Positions 50,149-59,101 of a DNA stretch of 64,000 nucleotides are shown one piece after another. This DNA comes from Chryseobacterium sp. ZHDP1 (GTDB taxonomy: Bacteria > Bacteroidota > Bacteroidia > Flavobacteriales > Weeksellaceae), in assembly GCF_018603435.1 (NCBI RefSeq), contig NZ_CP075682.1, positions 4,853,749 through 4,917,748 on the forward strand, read 5' to 3'. Positions within the stretch are counted from its first letter, which is position 1, and every line of letters starts with the position of its first letter. Below the pieces are notes generated by a model. The model worked only from the letters and a program-made list of their open reading frames with translations, ran no database searches and was not told the origin of the DNA. A program made the translations under genes and the position numbers.

Positions 50149-50625
50149 CTATTTCTTTATTTTAAAACTGTCGAAAGCCTCGTTGAAAAGCTTCATATAA
50201 TTTCCGTTCCAGTATTTCTGTGTGCAGTTGATAGTAACGAGAAACAAATCTTTGTCTTTCTGAAAAACTCTGGTGATCCAGTGGAGTTTTTCGTGTTCAT
50301 CATCGTATTCGTAAAAATATTCTGTGTATCCTTTTTTTCCGCTTTTGCTTTTTATTTTCTTTTCGTCATCCGAAGATTTGTAAAGCGCGAGAATAAATTT
50401 TTTGGTTTCTTTTTCCGGCAGATTAAGATCGTGATATTCTGAAATCGTAATGGCTCCAATCTCGTTGCCCGGAAAAATATTGATGATTTCGCTGTCGTTG
50501 GTTACTTTCCAGCCTTCCGGAAGCGTGATGGAGTAGTTATCATTTTCATACACTTTCTTTGGGACAGACTGTGCAGAAAATAAAGATGCGGTTACCAAAG
50601 ACATGATAAGAAAAAACTTTTTCAT
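50149..50625 (-). CDS. Secreted protein of unknown function (PsbP-like size)
   Basis: 158 residues with a signal peptide (MKKFFLIMSLVTASLFSAQS) and a single beta-rich domain (NYSITLPEGWKVTNDSEIIN, FDSFKIKK at the end). The opening YSITLPEGWK pattern is common in PsbP/DUF1795-like proteins, but I cannot assign a family with confidence. It starts in the last base of the idi gene, so the two are co-transcribed. Confidence 0.72.
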   Translation of the reverse strand: MKKFFLIMSLVTASLFSAQSVPKKVYENDNYSITLPEGWKVTNDSEIINIFPGNEIGAITISEYHDLNLPEKETKKFILALYKSSDDEKKIKSKSGKKGYTEYFYEYDDEHEKLHWITRVFQKDKDLFLVTINCTQKYWNGNYMKLFNEAFDSFKIKK

Positions 50626-51137
50626 CAGTGCAGATTGTGTTTATATTCTTCGAGAATGATTTTAAACCATTCTGTAAAGTTATCAGGATTTTCAGAAATT
50701 TCTTTGTTGAGATTTTCGAGAGAAATATAGCGTACTTCTTCCACTTCCTCTTTATTTAAATAGAATTCGCCTTCAAAAGTTCCTGTAAAAACATGGTCAA
50801 GCTCGTGTTCCCAAAGTCCGTTTCCCACGTCGGCTTTGTAGATGAAATTAAATTTCTCTGAAAGCTCCACATCAATTCCCAACTCTTCTTTTACCCTTCT
50901 TTTGGCTCCTTCAAGATAAGTTTCTTCATTTCTTGGATGCGAACAGACTGCATTGGTCCATTTCAGAGGAGAATGATATTTTCCGGAAGCTCTTTTCTGC
51001 AAAAGCATTTCGCCATTGCTGTTGAATAAAAAAACTGAAAAAGCACGATGCAGTAAGCCGTTGATGTGCGCCTGCTGCTTTTCCATCAAGCCAAGAACTT
51101 TGTCTTCAGGATTTACTAAAACTACGAATTCTTCCAT
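50625..51137 (-). CDS. idi: Isopentenyl-diphosphate delta-isomerase, type 1
   Basis: A Nudix-fold isomerase that interconverts IPP and DMAPP, 170 residues. The catalytic Cys65 is in NAVCSHPR, and the metal/catalytic acids Glu110 and Glu112 are in WEHELDH. HRAFSVFLFN and LQKRASGKYHSP match the family. Its presence suits menaquinone and carotenoid-type prenyl demand. Confidence 0.94.
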   Translation of the reverse strand: MEEFVVLVNPEDKVLGLMEKQQAHINGLLHRAFSVFLFNSNGEMLLQKRASGKYHSPLKWTNAVCSHPRNEETYLEGAKRRVKEELGIDVELSEKFNFIYKADVGNGLWEHELDHVFTGTFEGEFYLNKEEVEEVRYISLENLNKEISENPDNFTEWFKIILEEYKHNLH

Positions 51138-51408
51138 TTCTACAAATGTAAGTGTAATAAATGTATTTTGGAAATTTTTGGTGAAACATCATATTTTTTG
51201 GTTTTCAGCTTACTTCGGTTTTTTCATCAATTAATACAACGGGTTAAAGTTTCACTAAAGAGGAAAATTTTAATTAAAATTGTATAAAAAGCAAATTAGT
51301 TATTGATATTATTCATTAAATAAATGTTTTTGCTGTAAATATTTAATATAAAGCAAGTTTAATAAGTCTTTTTGATGCAAAAACAGTAACTTTGCACTTC
51401 AAATTTTT

Positions 51409-51819
51409 ATGATGGAATTAGAGTACATAGAACACATTAGTCCGATTCTTAAGGACGGCGTAAAAAACTATTTAATTGATATTGACGGAACCATTACAGA
51501 AGACGTTCCAAACGAAGAGCCTGAAAGAATGGTTACCTGTGAGCCTTTTCCGGATGCTTTGGAAACCATCAACAAATGGTATGACGAAGGTCACCAGATT
51601 TGTTTTTTCACGTCAAGAACAGAAAACTTAAAGCAGATTACCATAGACTGGTTAGATAAGCACGGTTTCAAATATCACAGTGTTTTATGCGGAAAACCAA
51701 GAGGCGGAAATTATCACTGGATTGATAATCATCTGGTAAGAGCAACAAGATATAAAGGAAGATTTACTGATCTGGTTGAAAAACAGGTTACTATTGAAGT
51801 TTTCAAGGAAGACGAATAA
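51409..51819 (+). CDS. HAD-superfamily hydrolase, small
   Basis: 136 residues with the HAD nucleophile motif DIDGTITED (24-32, Asp24 and Asp26), FFTSRTENL as motif II and GKPRGGNYHWIDNH as motifs III/IV. It has a minimal cap and resembles the group of flavobacterial HAD proteins sometimes labelled phosphoheptose isomerase in error. The substrate is unknown. A -7 box TAACTTTG stands at 51387-51394. A second ATG one codon downstream is equally possible as start. Confidence 0.82.
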   Translation: MMELEYIEHISPILKDGVKNYLIDIDGTITEDVPNEEPERMVTCEPFPDALETINKWYDEGHQICFFTSRTENLKQITIDWLDKHGFKYHSVLCGKPRGGNYHWIDNHLVRATRYKGRFTDLVEKQVTIEVFKEDE

Positions 51820-51912
51820 AAAAAATAAGGAAAAGATTAAACGATTAAATATTATGATAAATAGTTTTTAATCCTTTTTGATTTTCCCAATTATTAAATC
51901 TATAAAAGTTTT

Positions 51913-52872
51913 ATGAAAGTTTTAGCAAACGACGGTTTGGATCAATCCGGTATTGATGCATTGAAAGAGAAAGGTTTTGAAGTAATTACAACAAAAGTTC
52001 CGCAGGAACAGTTGGTAGATTATATTAATGAACATCAAATCCGTACAATTTTGGTACGCAGCGCAACACAGGTGAGAAAAGATATTATCGATAATTGCCC
52101 TTCCATCGAAATCATCGGAAGAGGAGGAGTAGGAATGGACAATATTGATGTGGATTATGCAAGAGAAAAAGGAATTCATGTGATCAATACCCCTTCTGCG
52201 TCTTCAGAATCCGTTGCTGAACTGGTTTTTGCACACCTGTTTTCAGGGGCAAGATTTTTACAGGACTCCAACAGAAAAATGCCTTTGGTGGGAGACACCG
52301 AATTTGCAGGTCTTAAAAAAGCTTATGCTGCCGGAATCGAGCTGAAAGGAAAAACCATCGGTATTGTAGGAATGGGAAGAATAGGGCAGGAAGTGGCTAA
52401 AATTGCTTTAGGTCTTGGCATGAGAGTCATTGCTGCAGATAATAATGTAGGTAAAGCAAGCATCAAAGTTAAGTTTTATAACAACCAGTTCATTAATGTT
52501 GATATTGAAACAGAACCGCTTCAGGATGTTCTGAAACATTCAGATTTTATCACCCTTCACGTTCCGGCTCAGAAAGACGGTTATATGATCGGGAAAAATG
52601 AGTTCGAAATAATGAAGGACGGAGTAGCTGTCGTAAACTGTTCAAGAGGCGGAGTGATTGATGAGACTGCTTTAATTGAAGCGTTGAATTCCGGAAAGGT
52701 AAAGTTCGCAGGTTTAGATGTATTCATTAACGAGCCGACACCATCTAAGGAAATTTTAACTCACCCGAAAATTTCCATGACACCGCATACAGGTGCATCT
52801 ACACTGGAAGCTCAGGACAGAATCGGGCTTTCTCTGGCAGAACAGATTTCAAGTATTTTACAGATTCAGTAA
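51913..52872 (+). CDS. serA: D-3-phosphoglycerate dehydrogenase-like D-2-hydroxyacid dehydrogenase
   Basis: 319 residues of the D-2-hydroxyacid dehydrogenase family. The NAD motif GIVGMGRIGQEVA is present, with catalytic Arg in NCSRGGVIDE, Glu in the INEPTP region and His in MTPHTGAST. The short form lacks the ACT regulatory domain, so serine feedback is not expected from this protein alone. It most likely feeds serine synthesis. No serC or serB is adjacent. The terminator at 52889-52923 ends it. Confidence 0.87.
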   Translation: MKVLANDGLDQSGIDALKEKGFEVITTKVPQEQLVDYINEHQIRTILVRSATQVRKDIIDNCPSIEIIGRGGVGMDNIDVDYAREKGIHVINTPSASSESVAELVFAHLFSGARFLQDSNRKMPLVGDTEFAGLKKAYAAGIELKGKTIGIVGMGRIGQEVAKIALGLGMRVIAADNNVGKASIKVKFYNNQFINVDIETEPLQDVLKHSDFITLHVPAQKDGYMIGKNEFEIMKDGVAVVNCSRGGVIDETALIEALNSGKVKFAGLDVFINEPTPSKEILTHPKISMTPHTGASTLEAQDRIGLSLAEQISSILQIQ

Positions 52873-52888
52873 TTTTCTGATACTATAT

Positions 52889-52924
52889 AAAAAACCGGCG
52901 CAACGAAGTTGCGCCGGTTTTTTT
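52889..52924. terminator. Bidirectional terminator between serA and mscL, GAA triloop
   Basis: AAAAACCGGCGCAAC-gaa-GTTGCGCCGGTTTTTTT: about 15 pairs, with T runs on both strands, between convergent genes. Confidence 0.9.
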
Positions 52925-52937
52925 AATGATATATTTT

Positions 52938-53384
52938 TTAATTCTTCTTTTTCAGCTCATCACGAATTTCCGCAAGCAATTGTTCTGTTGCAGTAGGAGC
53001 AGCAGGAGCTTCCGGAGCGGCAGCTTCTTCTTTCTTCATTTTGTTGATTGCTTTTACCATAATAAATACAACAAGTGCCAGTAAAAGGAAATTAATGGCA
53101 ACCGTAATGAAGTTACCGTATGCAAAAATAGCAGCGTCAGGAGCAATTTCTTTAGCTTTGGCAAGCGTAGCTCCGGCCGGAATATTTTCTGCACCTTTAC
53201 CCATAGCATAATAAATGCTGCTGAAATCCGGCTTCCCTACCAGTGCAGCAACAATTGGCATAATTAAATCATCGATAACGCTCGTTACAATTTTTCCGAA
53301 AGCTCCGCCGATGATGACACCCACAGCAAGATCGAAAGCATTACCTTTAATCGCAAACTCTTTAAATTCTTTTACAAATCCCAT
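52938..53384 (-). CDS. mscL: Large-conductance mechanosensitive channel
   Basis: 148 residues with two membrane helices. The N-terminal FKEFAIKGNAFDLAVGVIIGG and FGKIVTSVIDDLIMP match MscL exactly in pattern. The Ala/Pro-rich C terminus (EEAAAPEAPAAPTATEQL) precedes the cytoplasmic helix bundle LLAEIRDELKKKN. MscL opens under membrane tension to release solutes in hypo-osmotic shock. Confidence 0.95.
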   Translation of the reverse strand: MGFVKEFKEFAIKGNAFDLAVGVIIGGAFGKIVTSVIDDLIMPIVAALVGKPDFSSIYYAMGKGAENIPAGATLAKAKEIAPDAAIFAYGNFITVAINFLLLALVVFIMVKAINKMKKEEAAAPEAPAAPTATEQLLAEIRDELKKKN

Positions 53385-53590
53385 AATTTATATTTTTTTA
53401 AGTATTATTTTAATAAAACATGGGTTTAAATTACAAAAAAAAATATAATTTTCGTATTTTATAATTAAATATTAACCAATTATTTTAAAGTGTAAAAATT
53501 TTATAATTAACAGATTCATATAATTCTTTTCAAACCAATTAAAAATTCTTTTTCGTAAATTGCTATTAATACCAAAATGTTACTTTAAAT

Positions 53591-55105
53591 ATGAAAATTT
53601 TCACAGCAGAGCAGATTCGCAATTGTGATGAATATACGATAAAAAACGAGCCGATATCTTCCGGACAGTTGATGGAAAGAGCAGCGCAGGCTTGTGTTGA
53701 CTGGATTTTTGAGAATTGTAAAAATCACAGAAATTTTGCGGTTTTCTGCGGGAAAGGAAATAATGGCGGCGACGGTTTTGCTATTGCCAGAATGCTTCAT
53801 CTGAAAGGGTTTGATGTTGATGTTTTTACCAGTACCAAAGCGAAATTTTCTGCGGATGCAGGAAATAATTTCAGAGAATTAAAAGAGTTTTCCGGAGTTT
53901 CCGTTAAAGAATTCAAGGAAGTAAAAGAGTATCGTTTTGATAACAGAACAGTTATTATAGATGCACTTTTCGGAACCGGGTTATCAAAAAATATTGAAGG
54001 AGAGTTTAAAGAGCTGATTGATTTTCTGAATTTAAAGAATAATCTTAAAATTTCTATTGATATTCCTTCCGGACTTTTTGCAGACACTGTTTCTTCTGAA
54101 AATGCTGCAATTTTTAAAGCCGATTTCACTTTGAGCTTTCAGTTCTGGAAAAAAGCTTTCCTTCATCCCGAAACCGGAAAATATGCAGGGAAAGTGAAAG
54201 TTTTGGATATTGAATTACATCAGGAATATATTACGGAAACAAAAACCGAAGATTTTGTCATCAACGAAGATAAGATTAAGGATCTTTTCAGACCAAGAAG
54301 TGAATTTTCCCACAAAGGAACTTACGGAAAAGTAATTATTGCAGGAGGAAGCTATGGAAAAATAGGAGCAGCCGTTCTTTCTACAAAATCAGCTCTGAAA
54401 TCAGGAACCGGACTTACTTTTACACTGGCTCCGAAATGCGGTTATGAAGTTTTGCAGACCTCGAATCCGGAAGCCATGTTTATCGAAGGCGGAAATGATT
54501 TCATAGATCATTTTGAAAAGGATGATAATGCAGTTTACGGAATTGGCCCCGGTTTAGGAACAAACGAAAAGACCGTGAAAAGTTTTCTTACCTTTTTAAA
54601 AAATCATTCTAAGCCTTTGATTTTGGATGCAGATGCATTGAATATCATTTCACAAGATTCGAAAAATTTAAAGATAATTCCTAAAAATTCCATTATAACA
54701 CCTCATCCGAAAGAGTTTGAAAGACTATTCGGAACCACTGAAAATTCTTTTGAAAGAGTAAAACTGGCAAAAAATAAAGCCAAAGAACTGGGAATTTACA
54801 TTGTTTTAAAAGATCATCATACTCAGATTGTAACGCCGGAAGGAGATGTTTTTTACAATATTACAGGAAACTCAGGACTGGCGAAAGGCGGAAGCGGAGA
54901 TATTTTAACCGGAATAATAACCTCTTTTCTGGCACAGAATTACTCTGAAAAAGAGGCTGCAATTTTAGGAGTCTGGTTTCACGGAAGAGCTGCAGAATTT
55001 GCTTCTGAAAAGCATTCCAAAGAGTCTATGCTTCCTACAGATGTTATTGAGGAATTCGGAACTGTTTTCAAAGAACTGAATGCAAAAGTGGAAAGAGCAT
55101 TATAA
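53591..55105 (+). CDS. nnr: Bifunctional NAD(P)H-hydrate epimerase / dehydratase
   Basis: The 504-residue fusion repairs hydrated NAD(P)H. The N-terminal YjeF_N epimerase domain (about 1-210) has GKGNNGGDGFAIARML and IDALFGTGL. The C-terminal ADP-dependent dehydratase (about 225-504) has KVIIAGGSYGKIGA, GIGPGLGTN, LDADALNII, TPHPKEFERL and the nucleotide loop NSGLAKGGSGDILTG. The fused form is the common bacterial arrangement. Confidence 0.95.
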   Translation: MKIFTAEQIRNCDEYTIKNEPISSGQLMERAAQACVDWIFENCKNHRNFAVFCGKGNNGGDGFAIARMLHLKGFDVDVFTSTKAKFSADAGNNFRELKEFSGVSVKEFKEVKEYRFDNRTVIIDALFGTGLSKNIEGEFKELIDFLNLKNNLKISIDIPSGLFADTVSSENAAIFKADFTLSFQFWKKAFLHPETGKYAGKVKVLDIELHQEYITETKTEDFVINEDKIKDLFRPRSEFSHKGTYGKVIIAGGSYGKIGAAVLSTKSALKSGTGLTFTLAPKCGYEVLQTSNPEAMFIEGGNDFIDHFEKDDNAVYGIGPGLGTNEKTVKSFLTFLKNHSKPLILDADALNIISQDSKNLKIIPKNSIITPHPKEFERLFGTTENSFERVKLAKNKAKELGIYIVLKDHHTQIVTPEGDVFYNITGNSGLAKGGSGDILTGIITSFLAQNYSEKEAAILGVWFHGRAAEFASEKHSKESMLPTDVIEEFGTVFKELNAKVERAL

Positions 55106-55133
55106 TCCGAAGAGTTTTTTTACTATAAAAAAT

Positions 55134-55166
55134 AAAGGCAAGTCTGGATAACAAACTTGCCTTTTT
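55134..55166 (+). terminator. Terminator of nnr
   Basis: AAAGGCAAGT-ctggataacaa-ACTTGCCTTTTT. Confidence 0.8.
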
Positions 55167-55176
55167 ATATTAATCT

Positions 55177-55367
55177 GTTTAAACTTTTTATTTAACCGCA
55201 AATGATGAACTAATCGTTTATTTAAAGTTGGTGATTATAAATGAAAAGATCACAATAGTTTTTAAAAATCTTTGATTTTTATTCTTTTGAGTACTTCGAT
55301 TACTCTTGAATTTGCTTTATCATTATCTTTTGCATCTTTTACGGTTAATTCTGAAATTAGTTTAAAG
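55177..55367. repeat. GTTTAAAC-type dispersed repeat, copy D
   Basis: Left end GTTTAAACTTTTTATTTAAC then CGCAAATGATG; right end CTTTTGCATCTTTTACGG then TTAATTC...GTTTAAAG. The core TTTAAAAATCTTTGATTTTT corresponds to the AAATCAAAGATTTTTT core of copies A-C. It fills the spacer between nnr and lgt. Confidence 0.68.
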
Positions 55368-55386
55368 CTTATTCTAAATTTTTCGC

Positions 55387-56655
55387 TTATTCAGGTTTTT
55401 CGTTTTCAGCCTGAGTAATTTTGAACTTTTTCGAAACGATCATAATAATGACTCCTGCAATCATAAACGGAATGGATAAGATCTGTCCCGTATTTAATCC
55501 TCCGAAATGGATAAATTCATCACCCTGCGGTTCTTTCAGGAATTCTACAAAGAATCTGATTGCCCAGAGAATAATGAAAAACAATCCAAATAACCATCCC
55601 TGCTGGTATTTTTTGTTGGTTTTTCTGTACAGAATCCATAGTAAAATGAAAAGACAGACATATCCGAAAGCTTCAAATAACTGAGAAGGATAACGCGGAA
55701 CCGTCACTCCGTATTCACTGCTTTGTTGTGGAAAAAGGATTGCGAAAGGAGAGTTGGGATCAACAGGTTTTCCGATGATTTCAGAGTTGAAGAAATTTCC
55801 CATTCTTACAAAAGCACCGCCCAAAGCAACCACAATTCCTAATCTGTCATATACCCAGAATGGATTTTTTTTAATGATTTTAAATGAATAATAAAGGGTT
55901 GTAAAAATTAAAGCAATCGTTGCACCGTGACTTGCCAATCCTGAAAACCCGGTGAACTTCAAGCCGTTTTTCGTACTGATCGGTAAAAATACACTCCAGA
56001 AATCTTCTTTGAAAAGTTCGGGCTGATAAAAAATAACGTGTCCCATTCTTGCTCCCAGAATGGTTCCTAATAAAGTCCATGTGAAAAGTGGTTCCAAATA
56101 TTTCTGGTTTACATTATCGATTTTAAAGATTCTGTTCATTAAAATATATCCGAAACCGAATGCAAAAATGAACATCAGACTATAAAAATGAAGCGTAATA
56201 GGTCCCAACTGAATTCCTTTTGTGGGATCCCAGATCTTAAAAGGAGTTTCCAGACTGATGTTGTCTGATTCTGTAAGAGGTTTTGCAGTTTTAACTGCAT
56301 ACTTAAAGGTATTGATATTTTCCTTCGTTGCCGCCGCATCAATCACTTTAAAATTCTTGTCTAAAAGCTGATAATGAACAAGTTTATATTTCGTCAGTGT
56401 CGCAATACTGTAATTTACATAAACCGGTTCAAAATTAGACTCATTCAGAATAACAAGCACATTTTCTTTAATAGGTTTATCTGCAAATTCATTCAGATCC
56501 TGAACTTCGGTGGTCGAATAAATTTTTACCGGAACATTGGTAGAGTTTACTTTTAAAGTTCCGTCGGACATTCCGTCCGGATAATTCTGCGCAACAAGAC
56601 ACTGGGTAATGAACGCAAAAATGACGAGATACATTCTGAAAAAAATATTACTCAT
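55387..56655 (-). CDS. lgt: Prolipoprotein diacylglyceryl transferase with N-terminal periplasmic extension
   Basis: Lgt adds diacylglycerol to the lipobox cysteine of prolipoproteins. The catalytic region (about 155-415, six or seven membrane helices) has LGARMGHVIFY, GLASHGATIALI and the signature GGAFVRMGNFFNSEIIG. The protein is 422 residues, about 140 more than usual. The extra N-terminal part starts with a signal peptide (VIFAFITQCLVAQ) and forms a beta-rich domain (about 25-145). Several lipoproteins in this window would be its substrates. Confidence 0.92.
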   Translation of the reverse strand: MSNIFFRMYLVIFAFITQCLVAQNYPDGMSDGTLKVNSTNVPVKIYSTTEVQDLNEFADKPIKENVLVILNESNFEPVYVNYSIATLTKYKLVHYQLLDKNFKVIDAAATKENINTFKYAVKTAKPLTESDNISLETPFKIWDPTKGIQLGPITLHFYSLMFIFAFGFGYILMNRIFKIDNVNQKYLEPLFTWTLLGTILGARMGHVIFYQPELFKEDFWSVFLPISTKNGLKFTGFSGLASHGATIALIFTTLYYSFKIIKKNPFWVYDRLGIVVALGGAFVRMGNFFNSEIIGKPVDPNSPFAILFPQQSSEYGVTVPRYPSQLFEAFGYVCLFILLWILYRKTNKKYQQGWLFGLFFIILWAIRFFVEFLKEPQGDEFIHFGGLNTGQILSIPFMIAGVIIMIVSKKFKITQAENEKPE

Positions 56656-56687
56656 TGCTATTTTTTTAGTAGTTGTTTATTTTAATT

Positions 56688-56930
56688 TTATTTTTTTGGC
56701 GGTACAGGATCATATCCGCTTCCTCCCCACGGATGACATCTTGAAATTCTTTTCGCACCCAGCCAGAATCCTTTAAAAATACCGTGCACCTGAAGCGCTT
56801 TCACCATGTAATGCGAACAGGTAGGCTCATAACGGCAGTTTTTGGGAAGCAGGGGCGAAATAAACCACTGGTAAAATCTGATGAGAATTACCAAAGGAAA
56901 AGTGATGATTTTATTGAATGTGAGTTTCAA
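56688..56930 (-). CDS. yidD: Membrane protein insertion efficiency factor YidD
   Basis: 80 residues with the family pattern IRFYQWFISPLLPKNCRYEP, then TCSHYM, and HPWGGSGYDPVPP. Cys residues of CRYEPTCS and SRCHP are conserved. YidD is an amphipathic membrane-associated helper of YidC-dependent insertion. It is usually beside rnpA/yidC, but here it lies upstream of lgt on the same strand. Confidence 0.93.
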   Translation of the reverse strand: MKLTFNKIITFPLVILIRFYQWFISPLLPKNCRYEPTCSHYMVKALQVHGIFKGFWLGAKRISRCHPWGGSGYDPVPPKK

Positions 56931-57118
56931 AACAATGCAAAAATAGGGTAAAAAATTGAAAATTAGTTTAAATTTGTTAGAAGTTTCGGGACGGTAAAAG
57001 TCTGTTCGGAGGATTGTTTTTTAATCTCTGCCGAATTTCTGTTCTTTATTCATTCTATTAAAAATGATGATTGTTCCGGATGATTTACATTAATATTTTA
57101 CTTTTTAAATCTGAAATT

Positions 57119-58396
57119 TTGAACCAAAATATTCCATTAGCTGAAAAATTAAGACCCAAAACACTGGATGATGTTCTCGGGCAGGAACATTTAACTGGAG
57201 AAAAAGGGACGATCCGGAAAATGCTGGAAAACAATTCCCTGAATTCCCTGATTTTCTGGGGACCTCCCGGAACGGGAAAAACCACTCTGGCGGAAATTAT
57301 TTCTGAAAAGTCGGGAAGGAAATTCTATAAGCTTTCTGCGGTTTCTTCGGGAGTGAAAGATGTAAGAGATGTAATTGAAGATGCCAAAAAGCAGAATCTT
57401 TTTTCCGGAAAATCGCCGATTTTGTTTATTGATGAAATTCACCGTTTTAACAAATCTCAGCAGGATTCTCTTCTGCATGCCGTAGAAAAAGGCTGGATTG
57501 TTCTGATTGGTGCGACAACCGAAAACCCGAGCTTTGAAGTGGTTTCGGCTTTGCTTTCAAGAAGTCAGGTTTATGTTTTAAAGGCATTGAGCTATGAAAA
57601 GCTGGAAGAACTGATTGATACGGCTTCGGAACGGTACAATCTGGATGAAAAAACATCTTTCAAAATCATTGAGAAAGAAGCTTTTATTCAATATTCCGGT
57701 GGTGATGCAAGAAAGCTGATTAATTCTGTGGAGTTGGTTTTAAATCAATATAAAAATTCCAAAAAATCAGAAATTAAAAATGAAGATGTGCTTGAAGTTT
57801 TGCAGGAAACGATGGCACTTTACGATAAAAATGGAGAACAGCATTATGATATAATTTCGGCTTTCATTAAATCGATGCGCGGAAGCGATCCGAACGGAGC
57901 GGTGTATTGGCTGGCAAGAATGATTGCAGGAGGAGAAGATATTAAATTTATTGCAAGAAGAATGCTGATCTTAGCTTCCGAAGATATTGGTCTTGCCAAT
58001 CCGAATGCATTGGTGATTGCCAACAACTGTTTTCAGGCGGTGAACGTGATCGGAAATCCTGAAGCAAGAATTATCCTGAGTGAAACGGCAGTTTATCTTG
58101 CGGTTTCGCCAAAAAGCAATTCCACGTACATGGCGATTAATGAAGCTTTGGCATTGGTTAAAAAAACGGGAAATCTTCCTGTTCCTTTACATTTAAGAAA
58201 TGCGCCAACAAAACTCATGAAAGATCTGGACTATGGGAAAGAATACAAATACGCGCATTCGTATGAAGGCAACTTTGTAGATCAGAGTTTTCTGCCGGAA
58301 GAAATTAAAGAGGTAAAATTGTACGAACCGGGAAACAACGCCACTGAAAAGAAGATTTACGAAGAATTAAAGAAAAAATGGAACAATAAATACTGA
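57119..58396 (+). CDS. rarA: Replication-associated recombination protein RarA (MgsA)
   Basis: An AAA+ clamp-loader-like ATPase that acts at stalled replication forks. Walker A GPPGTGKTT, Walker B LFIDEIHRFN, sensor 1 GATTENPSFE and arginine finger LLSRSQVY are visible. I choose the TTG at 57119 because NQNIPLAEKLRPKTLDDVLG is the usual start and it gives the normal length of 425. The frame is open to an ATG at 57080 (13 more codons). Confidence 0.93.
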   Translation: MNQNIPLAEKLRPKTLDDVLGQEHLTGEKGTIRKMLENNSLNSLIFWGPPGTGKTTLAEIISEKSGRKFYKLSAVSSGVKDVRDVIEDAKKQNLFSGKSPILFIDEIHRFNKSQQDSLLHAVEKGWIVLIGATTENPSFEVVSALLSRSQVYVLKALSYEKLEELIDTASERYNLDEKTSFKIIEKEAFIQYSGGDARKLINSVELVLNQYKNSKKSEIKNEDVLEVLQETMALYDKNGEQHYDIISAFIKSMRGSDPNGAVYWLARMIAGGEDIKFIARRMLILASEDIGLANPNALVIANNCFQAVNVIGNPEARIILSETAVYLAVSPKSNSTYMAINEALALVKKTGNLPVPLHLRNAPTKLMKDLDYGKEYKYAHSYEGNFVDQSFLPEEIKEVKLYEPGNNATEKKIYEELKKKWNNKY

Positions 58397-58399
58397 AAC

Positions 58400-58480
58400 T
58401 CTTTATTAACCGCAAAAGTTCCAAAAGACAAACATCATAAATAATAAGAATATTCAAAGTTCTCAAAAGAAAAGCTTTAA
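58400..58480. repeat. Fragment of the GTTTAAAC-type repeat
   Basis: TTATTAACCGCAAAAGTTCC with CAAAAG resembles the left arm of copies A-D, but the right arm is missing. Low confidence. Confidence 0.4.
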
Positions 58481-58492
58481 GCAATATTACTG

Positions 58493-58521
58493 AAAAAGGA
58501 TGCTCAAATTGGGCATCCTTC
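58493..58521. terminator. Bidirectional terminator between rarA and the 58544 gene
   Basis: AAAAAGGATGC-tcaaattg-GGCATCCTT, with T-rich DNA on both sides, between convergent genes. Confidence 0.75.
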
Positions 58522-58543
58522 TGTTTAAATATGATCTGAGAAA

Positions 58544-58984
58544 TTACTTTTTAGAAGTTGTTACAGATACCATTTTCTTACCGTTGCTGGTAACAACCTG
58601 CGCGTTATTGATGATGTCTCCGTATACCATAGTTTTTGTATTGGTAAACTCGTATCCGTCAATAAGTACCGGTGTATCTGCAGGAAGTCCGTACTGTGCG
58701 TTCAGTTCGTTTACAGGCATTCTGTCGATTACGCCCTGATTGCTTTTCAGTTTATATTCTACCAATCCGTTATCAGCAATGTAATCGAATTTTTTTAAAT
58801 TCTGAGGAAGTTCTGCTGCAGATTTATATGCTTTTGAGCTTTGTACAGAACCTTTGTAATGAGTATTAAACATATCTACCGTTCCTACAATATCATTTGC
58901 CACTGCAAATTTTGTAGCTGTATTCTTCTGAGCAAACAGCGTAGCAGAAGATAATAATAAAAAAGAGTAGAGAATTTTTTTCAT
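58544..58984 (-). CDS. Secreted protein of unknown function
   Basis: 146 residues with a signal peptide (MKKILYSFLLLSSATLFAQ). The mature part is polar and about 125 residues long, with no motif I recognise (GLVEYKLKSNQGVIDRMPVN, TPVLIDGYEFTNTKTMVYGD). Its C-terminal half looks beta-rich. Confidence 0.72.
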   Translation of the reverse strand: MKKILYSFLLLSSATLFAQKNTATKFAVANDIVGTVDMFNTHYKGSVQSSKAYKSAAELPQNLKKFDYIADNGLVEYKLKSNQGVIDRMPVNELNAQYGLPADTPVLIDGYEFTNTKTMVYGDIINNAQVVTSNGKKMVSVTTSKK

Positions 58985-59101
58985 AATGTTTCCGGAATAA
59001 ATGACTATTAAAAACGTGATAAATATAGGTATTTTTTATAGAATGTAAATAAAAATTCATAATATTTTAACAATCGTTTATCAATAAAAGCTTTTACGAT
59101 A

